A stretch of 47,668 bases of DNA from Pseudomonas sp. Ga0074129. GTDB lineage: Bacteria; Pseudomonadota; Gammaproteobacteria; Pseudomonadales; Pseudomonadaceae. Every line of letters begins with the position of its first letter. Position 1 is the stretch's first letter. The notes under the pieces were generated by a model that was not told where the DNA came from, searched no databases, and saw only the letters and a program-made list of their open reading frames with translations. The stretch covers positions 1-47,668 of the forward strand of contig LNDO01000095.1 of NCBI GenBank assembly GCA_001465025.1, written 5' to 3'. The position numbers and the translations under genes were made by a program. Shown piece by piece: positions 27,258-36,338 of this stretch.

Positions 27258-27818
27258 TCATTGTGCCTGGGCATCGGCTTCGCCCTTCAGCAGCGCAGCC
27301 TTGCGTTGCAATCCCCAGCGGTAGCCGCTGAGCGCGCCGTTACGGGCAATCACCCGGTGGCAGGGCACTAATACGCCGAGCGGGTTACGTGCGCAGGCAC
27401 TGGCTACGGCGCGTGGGTGGCTGCCCAGTGGCGCGGCCAGTTCGCTGTAGGTGCGCGTCTGCCCGCAGGGGATATGCAACAGGGCTTGCCACACCTGCTG
27501 CTGAAAGGCACTGCCGCGTATGTCCAGGGGCAGTTGGGCGGGGCGCAATGGATCGTTGAGTTGGCGCACGACCTGCTGCACGTCTTCGCTTAGCCCAGCG
27601 TCATCGACCTGCAATACAGCCTCGGCAAAGCGTTGTTGCAACTCAACCTGCACGGCGTGTGGCGTATCGCCCATCAACACGGCACAAATGCCCTTGGCGC
27701 TGGCGGCCAGCAGCAGATAGCCAAGCGGGCACGGCGCTATGCTGTAACGCAGCGGCTCGGCGTAGCGGGCTGTGTGTGGCGTGATGCGGCGGGTTGAGCG
27801 GTGGGTGGTGGCAGGCAT
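27258..27818 (-). CDS. Methylated-DNA-protein-cysteine methyltransferase (Ogt/Ada C-terminal type)
   Basis: The 186-residue protein removes O6-alkyl groups from guanine by suicide transfer to its own cysteine. The active site is C153 in GVLVPCHRVIARNG, and the helix-turn-helix region RGSAFQQQVWQALLHIPCGQT precedes it. The N-terminal part (LRYSIAPCPLGYLLLAASAKGICAVLMGD) resembles the C-terminal half of Ada more than plain Ogt. No Ada metal-binding or AraC domain is encoded upstream. The first about 20 residues are basic and poorly conserved, so a later start is possible. It is a single gene, with the REP pair after it. Confidence 0.9.
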   Translation of the reverse strand: MPATTHRSTRRITPHTARYAEPLRYSIAPCPLGYLLLAASAKGICAVLMGDTPHAVQVELQQRFAEAVLQVDDAGLSEDVQQVVRQLNDPLRPAQLPLDIRGSAFQQQVWQALLHIPCGQTRTYSELAAPLGSHPRAVASACARNPLGVLVPCHRVIARNGALSGYRWGLQRKAALLKGEADAQAQ

Positions 27819-27994
27819 GCTTCACACTCCTTGAAGTCAATGGATTGTCGGCGGCCTGTGTGTGCTTGCCAATAACCGTACGCCGGCTCAGCTTTTGTAA
27901 GCAGCCTGTGCACAAGGGTGGGCGCTTGGCGCGGATTGCCGTATAACGGGCGGCAGAGACGATTTAGGCCACACAGGACCCCTGATTAAAGCTG

Positions 27995-28882
27995 ATGAAG
28001 ACGCCAAAACGTATTGAGCCGCTGGTTGAGGCCGGGCTGGTCGATGAAGTGGTACGGCCGCTGATGAGTGGCAAAGAGGCTGCTGTCTATGTGGTGCGCT
28101 GTGGTGATGAGTTGCGCGTCGCCAAGGTCTACAAAGAGGCCAACAAACGCAGCTTCCGTCAGGCCGCCGAGTACCAAGAAGGCCGCAAGGTGCGTAATAG
28201 CCGTGATGCCCGGGCCATGGCCAAAGGTTCTAAGTACGGCCGCAAGGGCCAGGAAGATGCCTGGCAGAATGCTGAAGTAGCGGCGCTGTTCCGCCTGGCC
28301 AACGCCGGGGTGCGGGTACCCAAGCCGTATGACTTCCTTGAAGGCGTATTGCTGATGGAGTTAGTCGATGACGGCGAGGGCGATGCCGCTCCGCGCCTCA
28401 ATGATGTCGACCTGCACCCGGACGATGCCCGCGAATTCCACGCCTTTATGATTCGTGAAGTGGTGAAAATGCTTTGCGCGGGTCTGGTGCATGGTGACCT
28501 GTCGGAATTCAACGTGCTGCTTGATCCAGGTGGTCCGGTGATCATCGACCTGCCGCAGGCGGTGGACGCGGCCGGCAATAACCATGCGTTCAAGATGCTT
28601 GAGCGTGATGTCGGCAACATGTCCGCCTACTTCGGCCAATTTGCCCCGGAATTGAAGTTCACCAAGTACGCCAAGGAAATGTGGGCGCTGTATGAGACCG
28701 GTGAACTGACACCGGAAAGCCCGCTGACCGGTGAATTCGATGACCCGGAAGAAGAAGCCGATATCGACGCCGTGATGCGCGAGATCAAGGCTGCACTGGC
28801 CGACGAGGCGCGTCGTCAGGCGCTGCTCAATGCCGAAGACGAGCCCAAGGGCGAAGAACCGCCGCCGCCCTGGGCCCAGTAG
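27995..28882 (+). CDS. RIO1-family serine kinase, PA4780-like
   Basis: The 295-residue protein has the RIO kinase fold: a P-loop-like SGKEAAVYVV, the ATP lysine K44 in RVAKVYK, the catalytic loop HGDLSEFN with D168 and N173, and the metal-binding IIDLPQAV with D185. All key residues are present. The substrate in bacteria is not established. A charged C-terminal tail ends in a proline run (about 260-295). No ribosome-binding site of quality is visible before the ATG at 27995. It is monocistronic and converges with the DUF411 gene at a shared hairpin. Confidence 0.92.
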   Translation: MKTPKRIEPLVEAGLVDEVVRPLMSGKEAAVYVVRCGDELRVAKVYKEANKRSFRQAAEYQEGRKVRNSRDARAMAKGSKYGRKGQEDAWQNAEVAALFRLANAGVRVPKPYDFLEGVLLMELVDDGEGDAAPRLNDVDLHPDDAREFHAFMIREVVKMLCAGLVHGDLSEFNVLLDPGGPVIIDLPQAVDAAGNNHAFKMLERDVGNMSAYFGQFAPELKFTKYAKEMWALYETGELTPESPLTGEFDDPEEEADIDAVMREIKAALADEARRQALLNAEDEPKGEEPPPPWAQ

Positions 28883-28896
28883 CCGTCAGCGCATAC

Positions 28897-28926
28897 CCAC
28901 TGACGTCCCGCACGGGGCGTCAGTGG
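28897..28926. terminator. Shared hairpin between convergent RIO kinase and DUF411 genes
   Basis: CCACTGACG ... CGTCAGTGG is a perfect 9-bp stem with a G+C-rich 12-base loop. It fills the gap and touches the DUF411 stop codon. The T-run is poor on both sides. Confidence 0.6.
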
Positions 28927-29364
28927 TTAATTCCCCGCGTATTCGCTGATCACCCGCTCATCGCCGTCAGTGTCCAGGCCGATGACCTGGTACGCATCAC
29001 GCTTGTCACCGTATTCCATGCCCGGCGAGCCGGTGGGCATGCCCGGTACGGCGGCGCCGAGTAGATCAGGTTGCTGACGCAGTTTGAGAATGTCGGCGGC
29101 TGGCACATGACCTTCGACAAATTTCCCGTCTATGACCCCGGTATGGCATGACGCCAGGCGTGGCGGTACGCCCAGGCGCATTTTGACCGCCGTCATGTCG
29201 GTCTCCACATGGTCGTTTACGTTAAAACCGTTGTCTTGTAGATGGCTGATCCAGGCTGTGCAACAGCCGCAATTGGCGTCGCGGTGTACATCAATGGTCA
29301 ACGGCTCGGCAGCTTGGCTCAGGCTGCTGAACAGCAAGGCGCTGATGGCAATAAACGGGCGCAT
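28927..29364 (-). CDS. DUF411 periplasmic metal-binding-like protein
   Basis: The 145-residue protein has a signal peptide (1-18, cut after SQA), then VHRDANCGCCTAWISHL with a CGCC motif (32-35), a further CHTG and the conserved PGMPTGSPGME stretch. These are the hallmarks of DUF411, a family often found with copper-handling genes (CopG-like). No copper gene is adjacent here, so a metal role is only inferred from the family. It starts at an ATG with AGG upstream and is transcribed alone. Confidence 0.88.
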   Translation of the reverse strand: MRPFIAISALLFSSLSQAAEPLTIDVHRDANCGCCTAWISHLQDNGFNVNDHVETDMTAVKMRLGVPPRLASCHTGVIDGKFVEGHVPAADILKLRQQPDLLGAAVPGMPTGSPGMEYGDKRDAYQVIGLDTDGDERVISEYAGN

Positions 29365-29490
29365 GGTGAACCTCTTGGCAAATGCAGCGCGTAGCTTAAC
29401 GCCCGTAAGCGCAGGCTCACTATGGATGATTTGCGAAACGCGCTGAGCGGCTTATGCTGCGCCTTCGATTTCGCCGTTTAGAGGTGCTTC

Positions 29491-29877
29491 ATGCTGTTTG
29501 CACGTGTGGTCTTGGTGATTCAGTTGCTGGCCTTGGGCGGTCTTGGCCTGGCGTATTTTGTGCGCCCTCATGAGATGGCCAATCTCAGCGGCATGCTGCT
29601 GATGTCGGCAGCGGCAGCCACGGATGTACGTGCGTATTACGGCGGCCTGCAATTAGGTTTGGCGGCGTTTATCGGTATGGCCCTCACGCGTCTGGAGCTG
29701 ACACGCACCGCCCTGACCTTGCTGGTGCTGCTCTACAGCGCCTTGGCCTTGGCTCGCATCGGCGGCTTGTGGCTCGATGGCGGCGCGCAACAGACCTTCA
29801 ACCTTTACGCTTTGCTGCTTGAAGTGGTGTCTGCAGGCCTGTGTTTCTGGGCGCTGCGCGGTTTGCAGCGGGCCTGA
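29491..29877 (+). CDS. DUF4345 family membrane protein
   Basis: The 128-residue protein has four hydrophobic helices and the conserved stretch DVRAYYGGLQLGLAAF, which fits the DUF4345 family of small membrane proteins with unknown function. It begins MLFARVVLVIQLLALGG, with GAGG upstream. Its stop codon is one base from the stop of the convergent lipoprotein gene, so no separate terminator space exists between them. Confidence 0.82.
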   Translation: MLFARVVLVIQLLALGGLGLAYFVRPHEMANLSGMLLMSAAAATDVRAYYGGLQLGLAAFIGMALTRLELTRTALTLLVLLYSALALARIGGLWLDGGAQQTFNLYALLLEVVSAGLCFWALRGLQRA

Positions 29878-29878
29878 G

Positions 29879-30373
29879 TCAACGGGCCTCGGGGAAGTCG
29901 GCAAACAGCCGGACCACGCCACGGGTGAAGTTTTCCTGGCTCATGTCTGGGTTGTGCAGTTGCCGGTTGATTTGCGCCTGAAACAACACCGCCTGCGTCT
30001 GGCTGTCGAGAATGCGCAGGGCCAGACGGGCGCGTTCATCCTCGGTGGCGCGGGTTTGCGTGTAAACCGTGCCGGCCACGGCCACCGGGGCCAATTCAAT
30101 ACCGCGTTCATGGTGCATGCCCAGGGCATAGATCACCTGCATGTCCGCACCCTGTTCCCGGTAGCGATAACCTTTGGCACTGAGTGCCGTCTGCACCGCT
30201 TGATTGAAGCGCTCTTCAAGGTCGAGGCGATGGCCACTGGCCCGCACCGCGCGCACGCTAAAGGTTTGATAGGACTTGCTTGAGGCCTGATCCAACACCT
30301 GAACCGGCGGTGGTGGCGCGCTGGTGCAGGCACTCAGCAGCGGAAAAAGAACAGCAAGCAGGTAGCGGCGCAT
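29879..30373 (-). CDS. DUF4136 family lipoprotein
   Basis: The 164-residue protein has a lipoprotein signal (MRRYLLAVLFPLLSAC, lipobox LSAC at 13-16), a proline-rich linker and a DUF4136-like domain with an early SYQTFSVRAV strand and a C-terminal RLFADFPEAR. The family is of unknown function and is anchored in the cell envelope. The residue after the cysteine is Thr, which does not suggest inner-membrane retention. It is transcribed towards the DUF4345 gene. Confidence 0.82.
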   Translation of the reverse strand: MRRYLLAVLFPLLSACTSAPPPPVQVLDQASSKSYQTFSVRAVRASGHRLDLEERFNQAVQTALSAKGYRYREQGADMQVIYALGMHHERGIELAPVAVAGTVYTQTRATEDERARLALRILDSQTQAVLFQAQINRQLHNPDMSQENFTRGVVRLFADFPEAR

Positions 30374-30492
30374 GGGCGACTCCGTGGCGCATGGGTGCGT
30401 TCACCCGGGTTCGCCCAGTCTAGTCGCGCTCCCGATACCCTGCGCCCATCCACCGATGGGTCTGGTGCTGGCGCGTGCCTGTGGCCGTAACC

Positions 30493-31581
30493 TTAACGGC
30501 GTTCCAGCAGTACACCCGATTCCATGTGATGGGTGTAAGGGAACTGGTCGAACAGCGCGCAGCGCGTGACTTTATGCGTGTCGTTGAGCTGTGCGATGTT
30601 GGCGGCGAGGGTTTCCGGGTTGCAGGAGATGTACAGGATGCGCTCGAAGCGACGGGTCAGCTCGCAGGTGTCTGGGTCCATACCGGCGCGTGGTGGGTCG
30701 ACGAATACGCAGCCGAAGTCATAGCTTTTCAGGTCGATGCCGGCCAGGCGGCGGAACGGTCGCACCTCATTCAGCGCCTCGGTCAGTTCTTCCGCCGAGA
30801 GGCGCACCAGCGTGACGTTGTCCACGCCATTGTCGGCCAAGTTGGCCAAGGCGGCGTTGACCGAGGATTTACTGATCTCAGTGGCCAGCACTTTGCGTAC
30901 GCGGGTGGCCAGCGGCAGGGTGAAGTTGCCGTTACCGCAGTACAGTTCCAGCAGGTCATCGCTGCGCTCGCCAAGTGCGTCATAGGCCCAGGCGAGCATC
31001 TTCTGGTTCACCTCGCCGTTGGGCTGGGTGAAGGCACCTTCCGGTTGGCGGTAGCTGAAGGTGCGGCCAGCGACCTGCAGTTTTTCTTCGACATAGTCCT
31101 TGCCGATGACGATGCGCTTGCCCTTGGAGCGACCAATGATGCTCACCTGCAATTCAGCCGCGAGCTGCTCGGCTTCGGCCTGCCAGGCAGCATCCAGCGG
31201 GCGGTGATAGCAGAGGGTGATCAAGCCGTCGCCTGCCAGCGTGGTGAGGAACTCGACCTGAAACAGTTTGAAGCTCAGGGCGCTACTGGCCTGCCACGCC
31301 GCCTTCAAGCGCGGCATCAGCGCATTGATCTGCGCGCTGGCGATGGGGAAGTCTTCGAAGAAGATCGGGTTAAGGTTATCGCCAGCCTCGAACATCGCGT
31401 AATGGCGCTCGTCACCTTCGCGCCACAAGCGGAACTCAGCGCGCAGGCGATAGTGCTCACGCGGCGATTCGAATACCTCAGGAGGCGGTGCGTTGAACGG
31501 TGCCAACAGCTCTATAAGGCGCTGCTGTTTGTCAGCCAGCTGGGCGGCGTAGGCAGTGGGATCGAACTGGGAACGGCTCAT
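30493..31581 (-). CDS. trmA: tRNA (uracil-54-C5)-methyltransferase TrmA
   Basis: TrmA makes ribothymidine 54 in the T-loop of tRNA with S-adenosylmethionine. The 362-residue length is typical. It has [15 protein letters not shown] (213-), [10 protein letters not shown] (293-302), the nucleophile C320 in [10 protein letters not shown] and the general base E354 in [12 protein letters not shown]. The TRAM domain and iron-sulfur cysteines of RlmD/RlmC are absent, which supports TrmA. The ATG at 31581 ([11 protein letters not shown]) is chosen over an upstream extension. It lies next to the purine permease gene on the same strand, with 128 bp between. Confidence 0.96.
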   Translation of the reverse strand: MSRSQFDPTAYAAQLADKQQRLIELLAPFNAPPPEVFESPREHYRLRAEFRLWREGDERHYAMFEAGDNLNPIFFEDFPIASAQINALMPRLKAAWQASSALSFKLFQVEFLTTLAGDGLITLCYHRPLDAAWQAEAEQLAAELQVSIIGRSKGKRIVIGKDYVEEKLQVAGRTFSYRQPEGAFTQPNGEVNQKMLAWAYDALGERSDDLLELYCGNGNFTLPLATRVRKVLATEISKSSVNAALANLADNGVDNVTLVRLSAEELTEALNEVRPFRRLAGIDLKSYDFGCVFVDPPRAGMDPDTCELTRRFERILYISCNPETLAANIAQLNDTHKVTRCALFDQFPYTHHMESGVLLERR

Positions 31582-31709
31582 GGCGGACTCGCAAAGCGGG
31601 CGGACAGATGTCCTGCGTTGAAAGGGATGCAAGCGGTGTGGCGAGCAACTGGCTGGCGATCAGCGTGAGCGGATCGCCAGCCAGCAAAGGCCTGCAGTTT
31701 GCGGCGTGG

Positions 31710-33002
31710 TTATGCGAACCAGGCGAGCTTAACCACAAACAGTGCCGAGAGAATCACCAGCGCCGGGTTGAGTTCACGTGCGCGACCGGCCAGCAGCTTG
31801 ATCAGGGTCCAGGCAATAAAGCCGAAGGCAATGCCGTTGGCAATCGAGAAGGTCAGCGGCATGGCCAGGGCGGCAACTACCACCGGAGCGGCGACGGTCA
31901 GGTCTTCCCAGTCAATCTGCGCCAGGCTGCTCATCATCAGCACGGCGACAAACAACAGCGCGGGTGCAGTGGCGTAAGCCGGTATGGCACTCGCCAGCGG
32001 GGCGAAGAACAGCGCGAGCAGGAATAGCGCGGCCACGACGCAAGCGGTTAGGCCAGTACGTCCGCCAACACTGATGCCAGCAGCCGATTCGATATAGCTG
32101 GTGGTAGTCGAGGTGCCCAGCGCTGCGCCGGCCATGGTCGCGGTACTGTCGGCCAGCAGGGCGCGGCCGAGTTTCGGCATCTTGCCGTCTTTATCCAGCA
32201 GGTTGGCTTTTTGCGCCACGCCGACCAGAGTGCCGGAGGTGTCGAACAGGTCAACGAAGAGGAAAGCGAAGATCACGCTGACCAGGCCAATGTCCAACGC
32301 GCCCATGATGTCCAGTTGCATCAGAGTCGGCATCACCGAAGGCGGCATCGAGACCACGCCATCGAGCTTGGACAGGCCGAACAGAATCGACAGGCCGGTG
32401 ACCAGCAAAATACCGATCATCACCGAACCGGTGACGCGGCGCTGGGCCAGTGCTGCGATCACGAAGAAACCCAGGCACGCCAGGATTGGGCCGCCTTGCG
32501 ACAGGTCACCGAGGGTCACCAGGGTGGCGGGGTGATCGACCACGATGCCTGCGTTTTTCAGTGCGATAATCGCCAGGAACAGGCCAATGCCAGCGGCGAT
32601 ACCTGCACGCAGGGCCAGTGGAATGCTGTTGATGATCCATTCACGGATTTTGGTGATCGACAGCAGAAAGAAGATCACCCCAGAGAGAAACACCGCACCC
32701 AGCGCCACTTGCCAGGTGTGGCCCATGGTCATGACCACGGTGTAGGTGAAGAACGCGTTGAGGCCCATGCCGGGCGCCAAGGCAATCGGGTAGTTGGCGA
32801 CAAGGCCCATGATCAGCGAGCCAATAGCCGCCGCCAGGCAGGTCGCTACAAACACCGCGCCATGGTCCATGCCGGTTTTTGCCAGCATCTCCGGGTTGAC
32901 GAAGAGGATGTAGGCCATGGTCAGGAAGGTGGTCAGCCCTGCCAGAAGCTCGGTGCGCACCGTGGTGTTATGGGCTTTGAGTTGGAACAGTCTTTCCAGC
33001 AT
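31710..33002 (-). CDS. NCS2/AzgA-type purine permease
   Basis: The 430-residue protein has about twelve to fourteen membrane helices. It opens MLERLFQLKAHNTTVRTELLAGLTTFL, the signature of the AzgA-like branch of the nucleobase:cation symporter 2 family (AdeP, GhxP), which imports adenine, guanine or hypoxanthine with protons. ANYPIALAPGMGLNAFF and TSTTTSYIESAAGI are typical. The exact purine cannot be read from sequence. The ATG at 33002 has GGAGAG upstream; a longer frame to 33068 is not conserved. No purine riboswitch fold was recognised in 33003-33186. Confidence 0.93.
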   Translation of the reverse strand: MLERLFQLKAHNTTVRTELLAGLTTFLTMAYILFVNPEMLAKTGMDHGAVFVATCLAAAIGSLIMGLVANYPIALAPGMGLNAFFTYTVVMTMGHTWQVALGAVFLSGVIFFLLSITKIREWIINSIPLALRAGIAAGIGLFLAIIALKNAGIVVDHPATLVTLGDLSQGGPILACLGFFVIAALAQRRVTGSVMIGILLVTGLSILFGLSKLDGVVSMPPSVMPTLMQLDIMGALDIGLVSVIFAFLFVDLFDTSGTLVGVAQKANLLDKDGKMPKLGRALLADSTATMAGAALGTSTTTSYIESAAGISVGGRTGLTACVVAALFLLALFFAPLASAIPAYATAPALLFVAVLMMSSLAQIDWEDLTVAAPVVVAALAMPLTFSIANGIAFGFIAWTLIKLLAGRARELNPALVILSALFVVKLAWFA

Positions 33003-33186
33003 GTGGAACTCTCCGAAGCGGCGGCGTGCCGTGTTGATGCAAACCGAAAGCAAAGCACATCCATGCATCTGTGCATGTTTTTGCTGGCGATCTGGAAAAA
33101 GGCGCGCATCATATCAGCTAGGCTGCGGAGGGTGAATTTATGACCAGTCGGACAGTTTATGGTCGGCCAGAAAAAGGAATAAGTGC

Positions 33187-33747
33187 ATGACGACACGAGC
33201 CCTGATCAGTGTGGCGGACGGTGTTGAAGACCTGGAGTGCGTGACGCTGATTGACGTATTGCGTCGTGCTGAAATCGACGTGGTGGTGGCCAGCATTGAA
33301 GGCCGGCGCATGATCACCTGCGCCCGTGGTACGCGCCTGACGGCCGACACCATGTTGGTCGACGTGCTAGCGCAGCCGTTTGACCTGATCGTGCTGCCGG
33401 GCGGCATGCCGGGGGCGCAACGGTTGGCCGAGCATGAGCCGTTGGCCGAGCGGGTGCGTGAGCAGGCCAAGGCCGGCAAGCTGTTCGCCGCGATTTGCGC
33501 CGCACCGGCGCTGGCTTTGCAGCACTACGGTGTGCTCAAACAAAGGCGCATGACCTGCTACCCGGCGTTTAGTGATCGCCTCAGTGGCTGCGTATTTGTC
33601 GATCAGCCGGTGGTGGTCGATGGTAACTGCATCACCAGTCAGGGCCCTGGCACCGCGCTGGTGTTTGCCCTGACCTTGGTTGAGCAACTCTGTGGCAAGG
33701 CCATGCGCCGGCAGGTGGCCGAGGCCATGTTGGTGTCGCCGGTCTAA
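33187..33747 (+). CDS. DJ-1/PfpI family protein (YajL-like)
   Basis: The 186-residue protein matches DJ-1/YajL over its whole length. It has the redox cysteine C104 in LFAAICAAPALAL, the paired acid E17 in DGVEDLECVTLIDVLRRA, LIVLPGGMPGAQ and SQGPGTALVFAL. Family members protect against oxidative and carbonyl stress; the reported deglycase role is debated. It is divergent from the purine permease. Its stop codon is six bases from that of convergent rlmG. Confidence 0.93.
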   Translation: MTTRALISVADGVEDLECVTLIDVLRRAEIDVVVASIEGRRMITCARGTRLTADTMLVDVLAQPFDLIVLPGGMPGAQRLAEHEPLAERVREQAKAGKLFAAICAAPALALQHYGVLKQRRMTCYPAFSDRLSGCVFVDQPVVVDGNCITSQGPGTALVFALTLVEQLCGKAMRRQVAEAMLVSPV

Positions 33748-33753
33748 CGCGTC

Positions 33754-34878
33754 TTACTTGATGGCTTTGAGCACGACAAACTTTGGTGTGGCCGCCACCT
33801 GTTCGACGCCTCGGAACAGGCGCTTGAGTTTGGCGTGGTAGCCCAAGTGGCGGTTGCCGACAATCCACAGCTCACCGCCGGTCACCAGTGCGGCGTGGGC
33901 CTGCTGGAACATGCGCCAAGCCAGAAAATCGCCCACCACTTGCTGCTGATGGAAGGGCGGGTTGCACAGGACTAGATCCAGTGAGTCGGCCGGCTGTTCA
34001 GCCAGGCCGTCACCGGCGCGGATCTGTACCGGGCGCTCGCCCAGTGCTGCGCGCCAGTTCTCGGCGGCCGACTGCACCGCCATGTACGACTCATCCACCA
34101 GCGTCAGCTCGGCCTGCGGGCTGCCCAGTGCGTAGGCAATCCCCAGTACGCCATTGCCGCAGCCCAGGTCGGCCACCCGCATGCGGCTCAGGTGTTTGGG
34201 CAGGTGCGGGAGAAAGGCACGGGTGCCGATATCCAAGTCTTCCCGGCAAAACACGTTGGCGTGGTTGAGCAGCTCGATGGCCGGTTTATCCAAGCGATAG
34301 CGCGTCGGGTAGGGTGAAACAGGCACGGCTTTGGCCTGCGGCGTGGCCAGCAGTAGACGGGCTTTTTTCACTGCCAGCGAGGCCTGCACCGGGCCGATGT
34401 ATTGCTCCAGCAAATCCCCGGCGGCGCGCGGCAGGTGCTTGATCATGGCCGCAGCAACCACCTGTGCGCCTGGGGCGAGCTGGCCATGCAGGCGGATCAG
34501 TTGTTCTTCCAGCAGGGCCAGGGTTTTCGGCACGCGAATCAGCACCATGTCGAACGGCCCCTGTGCGGCCTCACTGGCCGGGACAAACTGCACGGCATCC
34601 GCTGGCAACTGGTTGCGCTGCAGGTTGACCTGCAAACCCTGGTAGCCCAAGTAGGAGTCGCTGCTGCTGGTTACTTGGGCCCGCCCTGCGAGGCTGGCGG
34701 CCAGCGCGCCGAAGCTGTCATTGAGCACCAACACTCGCGTCTCGCTCTTCAGCCCCTGTTCGTGCAGGTGATTGAGCAGGTACTCGTCGGCGGCATCGAA
34801 GGCCTGCAGCGGCTCGTTGGGTTGGTCTGGTTGGCGAATCAAATCGAGTTGGGCAAACGGGCTGCTAAGCAAAGGCAT
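33754..34878 (-). CDS. rlmG: 23S rRNA (guanine-1835-N2)-methyltransferase RlmG
   Basis: RlmG methylates G1835 of 23S rRNA. The 374-residue protein has the two-domain layout of the family: an inactive N-terminal methyltransferase-like half, then a C-terminal catalytic half with DLGCGNGVLG at 237-246 and the N2-guanine motif NPPF at 306-309. The ATG at 34878 (MPLLSSPFAQLDL) begins the conserved part. An open frame upstream to 35064 is not conserved and has no ribosome-binding site advantage. It is transcribed alone and divergent from the DctP-like gene. Confidence 0.93.
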   Translation of the reverse strand: MPLLSSPFAQLDLIRQPDQPNEPLQAFDAADEYLLNHLHEQGLKSETRVLVLNDSFGALAASLAGRAQVTSSSDSYLGYQGLQVNLQRNQLPADAVQFVPASEAAQGPFDMVLIRVPKTLALLEEQLIRLHGQLAPGAQVVAAAMIKHLPRAAGDLLEQYIGPVQASLAVKKARLLLATPQAKAVPVSPYPTRYRLDKPAIELLNHANVFCREDLDIGTRAFLPHLPKHLSRMRVADLGCGNGVLGIAYALGSPQAELTLVDESYMAVQSAAENWRAALGERPVQIRAGDGLAEQPADSLDLVLCNPPFHQQQVVGDFLAWRMFQQAHAALVTGGELWIVGNRHLGYHAKLKRLFRGVEQVAATPKFVVLKAIK

Positions 34879-35228
34879 GGAACACTCGGTGGCAAGGTGC
34901 AATTCGTCGCTATTGTCGGCGCAAGTGCTGCAAAAGTCTCGGAACTGCGAGCGGGTTCCGTTAATCAAGGTTGTGCCGCGTGTCGCTTTATCGAAGAATG
35001 CCGCCCCCTTGCGGATCTGCTCAGTCGTGTCTGATACCACTGAGTCAGCAGGGCCGGCATTCAAATAATAACCAGACCCCGAGCAGTTGTTCGGATGCGA
35101 TCTGGTAGCGCCTGATGATCGGGAGCGCGCGGGCTGTTCTGCGCGGCATCATCCAACGTCCACACCCCACACTCAATGAGGCCTGCCTATGCAGGCTTCA
35201 CGGCGTTCTATTTGCATAAGGTATGTCC
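34879..35228. other. Divergent intergenic region between rlmG and the DctP-like gene
   Basis: These 350 bases should hold both promoters. The only structure I see is a short hairpin GCCTGC-CTAT-GCAGGC at 35181-35196, 33 bp before the DctP ATG. No gene or RNA is recognised. Confidence 0.5.
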
Positions 35229-36224
35229 ATGTACAAGTTTCTCCTGCCCCTAATCCTCGGCGCGGCGCTGTTTGTAGCCAATCCAGTGTTGGCTCAGGGC
35301 AAGGCCCCCATCGTCATCAATTTCTCCCACGTGGTGGCTGAAAACACGCCCAAGGGCCAGGGCGCAGTACTGTTCAAGCAGATGGTTGAAACGCGCTTGG
35401 CGGGTCAGGTCAAGGTTGAGGTGCACGCCAACGCCAGCCTGTTTGGTGACGCTGATGAACTGGAAGCGCTGCGCGATAACCGGGTGCAAATGCTGGCCCC
35501 GTCGCTGTCCAAATTCAGCGCCTACAGCAAGCAATTGCAGCTGTTTGATTTACCGTTTTTGTTTGATGACCTAGAGGCGCTCAAGCGGTTTCAGAAGCGC
35601 GACAAAAGCCGCGAACTGCTGCGTGCCATGACCGAGCAGAACATCTACGGGCTGGCGTTCTGGAATAACGGCATGAAGCAGCTATCGGCCACCCGCGAAC
35701 TGCGCCTGCCAACGGATGCCAAGGGGCTGGCCTTTCGCATTCAGCCCTCCAAGGTGCTGGATGCGCAATTCAAGGCGCTGGGCGCCACGGGTGTGAGCCT
35801 GCCGTACAGTGAGACGTTGACCGCGCTGCAGGGCGGCAAGGTGCAGGGCAGCGAAAATGCCTGGTCGAACATCGCCAGTCAGCGACTCGATGCCGTGCAG
35901 CCGTTTATCACTGAAAGCAATCACGGCACGCTGAATTACATGCTGGTGAGCAACACACGTTTCTGGAACAGCATCCCGTACAAAACCCGCGTTGAGTTGG
36001 AGGCGATCATTGAAGAGGTGACTGTGGTCGTCAATCAGCAAGCTGAAACGCTCAATCAAAAGGCCCGCGAGCAGGTGCTGGCCGCTGGCAAGACTAAGTT
36101 GGTCAGCCTTACAGAGCAGGAGCGTGCCGCCTGGCGCAGTGCCATGCAACCGGTCTGGAAAACCTACGAGGCCGAGGTGGGTGCCGACATGCTACGCGCA
36201 GCGCAGACGGTCAATCGCCGCTAG
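35229..36224 (+). CDS. TRAP-type dicarboxylate-binding protein (DctP family), orphan
   Basis: The 331-residue protein has a signal peptide (about 1-22, cut after VLAQ or VLA) and a complete DctP fold. It includes INFSHVVAENTPKGQGA, the LGATGVSLPYSETLTAL stretch and the conserved arginine region AFRIQPSKVL that binds the ligand carboxylate. TRAP systems need two membrane proteins (DctQ and DctM), and neither is encoded nearby. It may serve a distant permease or a sensor kinase. The ATG at 35229 is preferred over one two codons upstream because AAGG lies seven bases before it. The next gene, a ferredoxin reductase, follows on the same strand, as PA4616-PA4615 do in P. aeruginosa. Confidence 0.9.
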   Translation: MYKFLLPLILGAALFVANPVLAQGKAPIVINFSHVVAENTPKGQGAVLFKQMVETRLAGQVKVEVHANASLFGDADELEALRDNRVQMLAPSLSKFSAYSKQLQLFDLPFLFDDLEALKRFQKRDKSRELLRAMTEQNIYGLAFWNNGMKQLSATRELRLPTDAKGLAFRIQPSKVLDAQFKALGATGVSLPYSETLTALQGGKVQGSENAWSNIASQRLDAVQPFITESNHGTLNYMLVSNTRFWNSIPYKTRVELEAIIEEVTVVVNQQAETLNQKAREQVLAAGKTKLVSLTEQERAAWRSAMQPVWKTYEAEVGADMLRAAQTVNRR

Positions 36225-36338
36225 CCACTAACGCCTCTCTGGCGTGTGGCAGAAGAGTCCTCAGGCTTTGTCGGTGTTTGTCCGCGCGGCGATGGGCCAC
36301 ACTGGGGCGGTGCATTCTGCCGCTACCCGGTGCCTTTT

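Noticed and set aside
33003-33186. Purine riboswitch in front of the purine permease
   Set aside because: No conserved three-way junction elements could be matched, and such riboswitches are not usual in Pseudomonas.
34879-35064. N-terminal extension of rlmG
   Set aside because: The extra 62 codons show no family similarity, and the conserved start MPLLSSPFAQLDL is at 34878.
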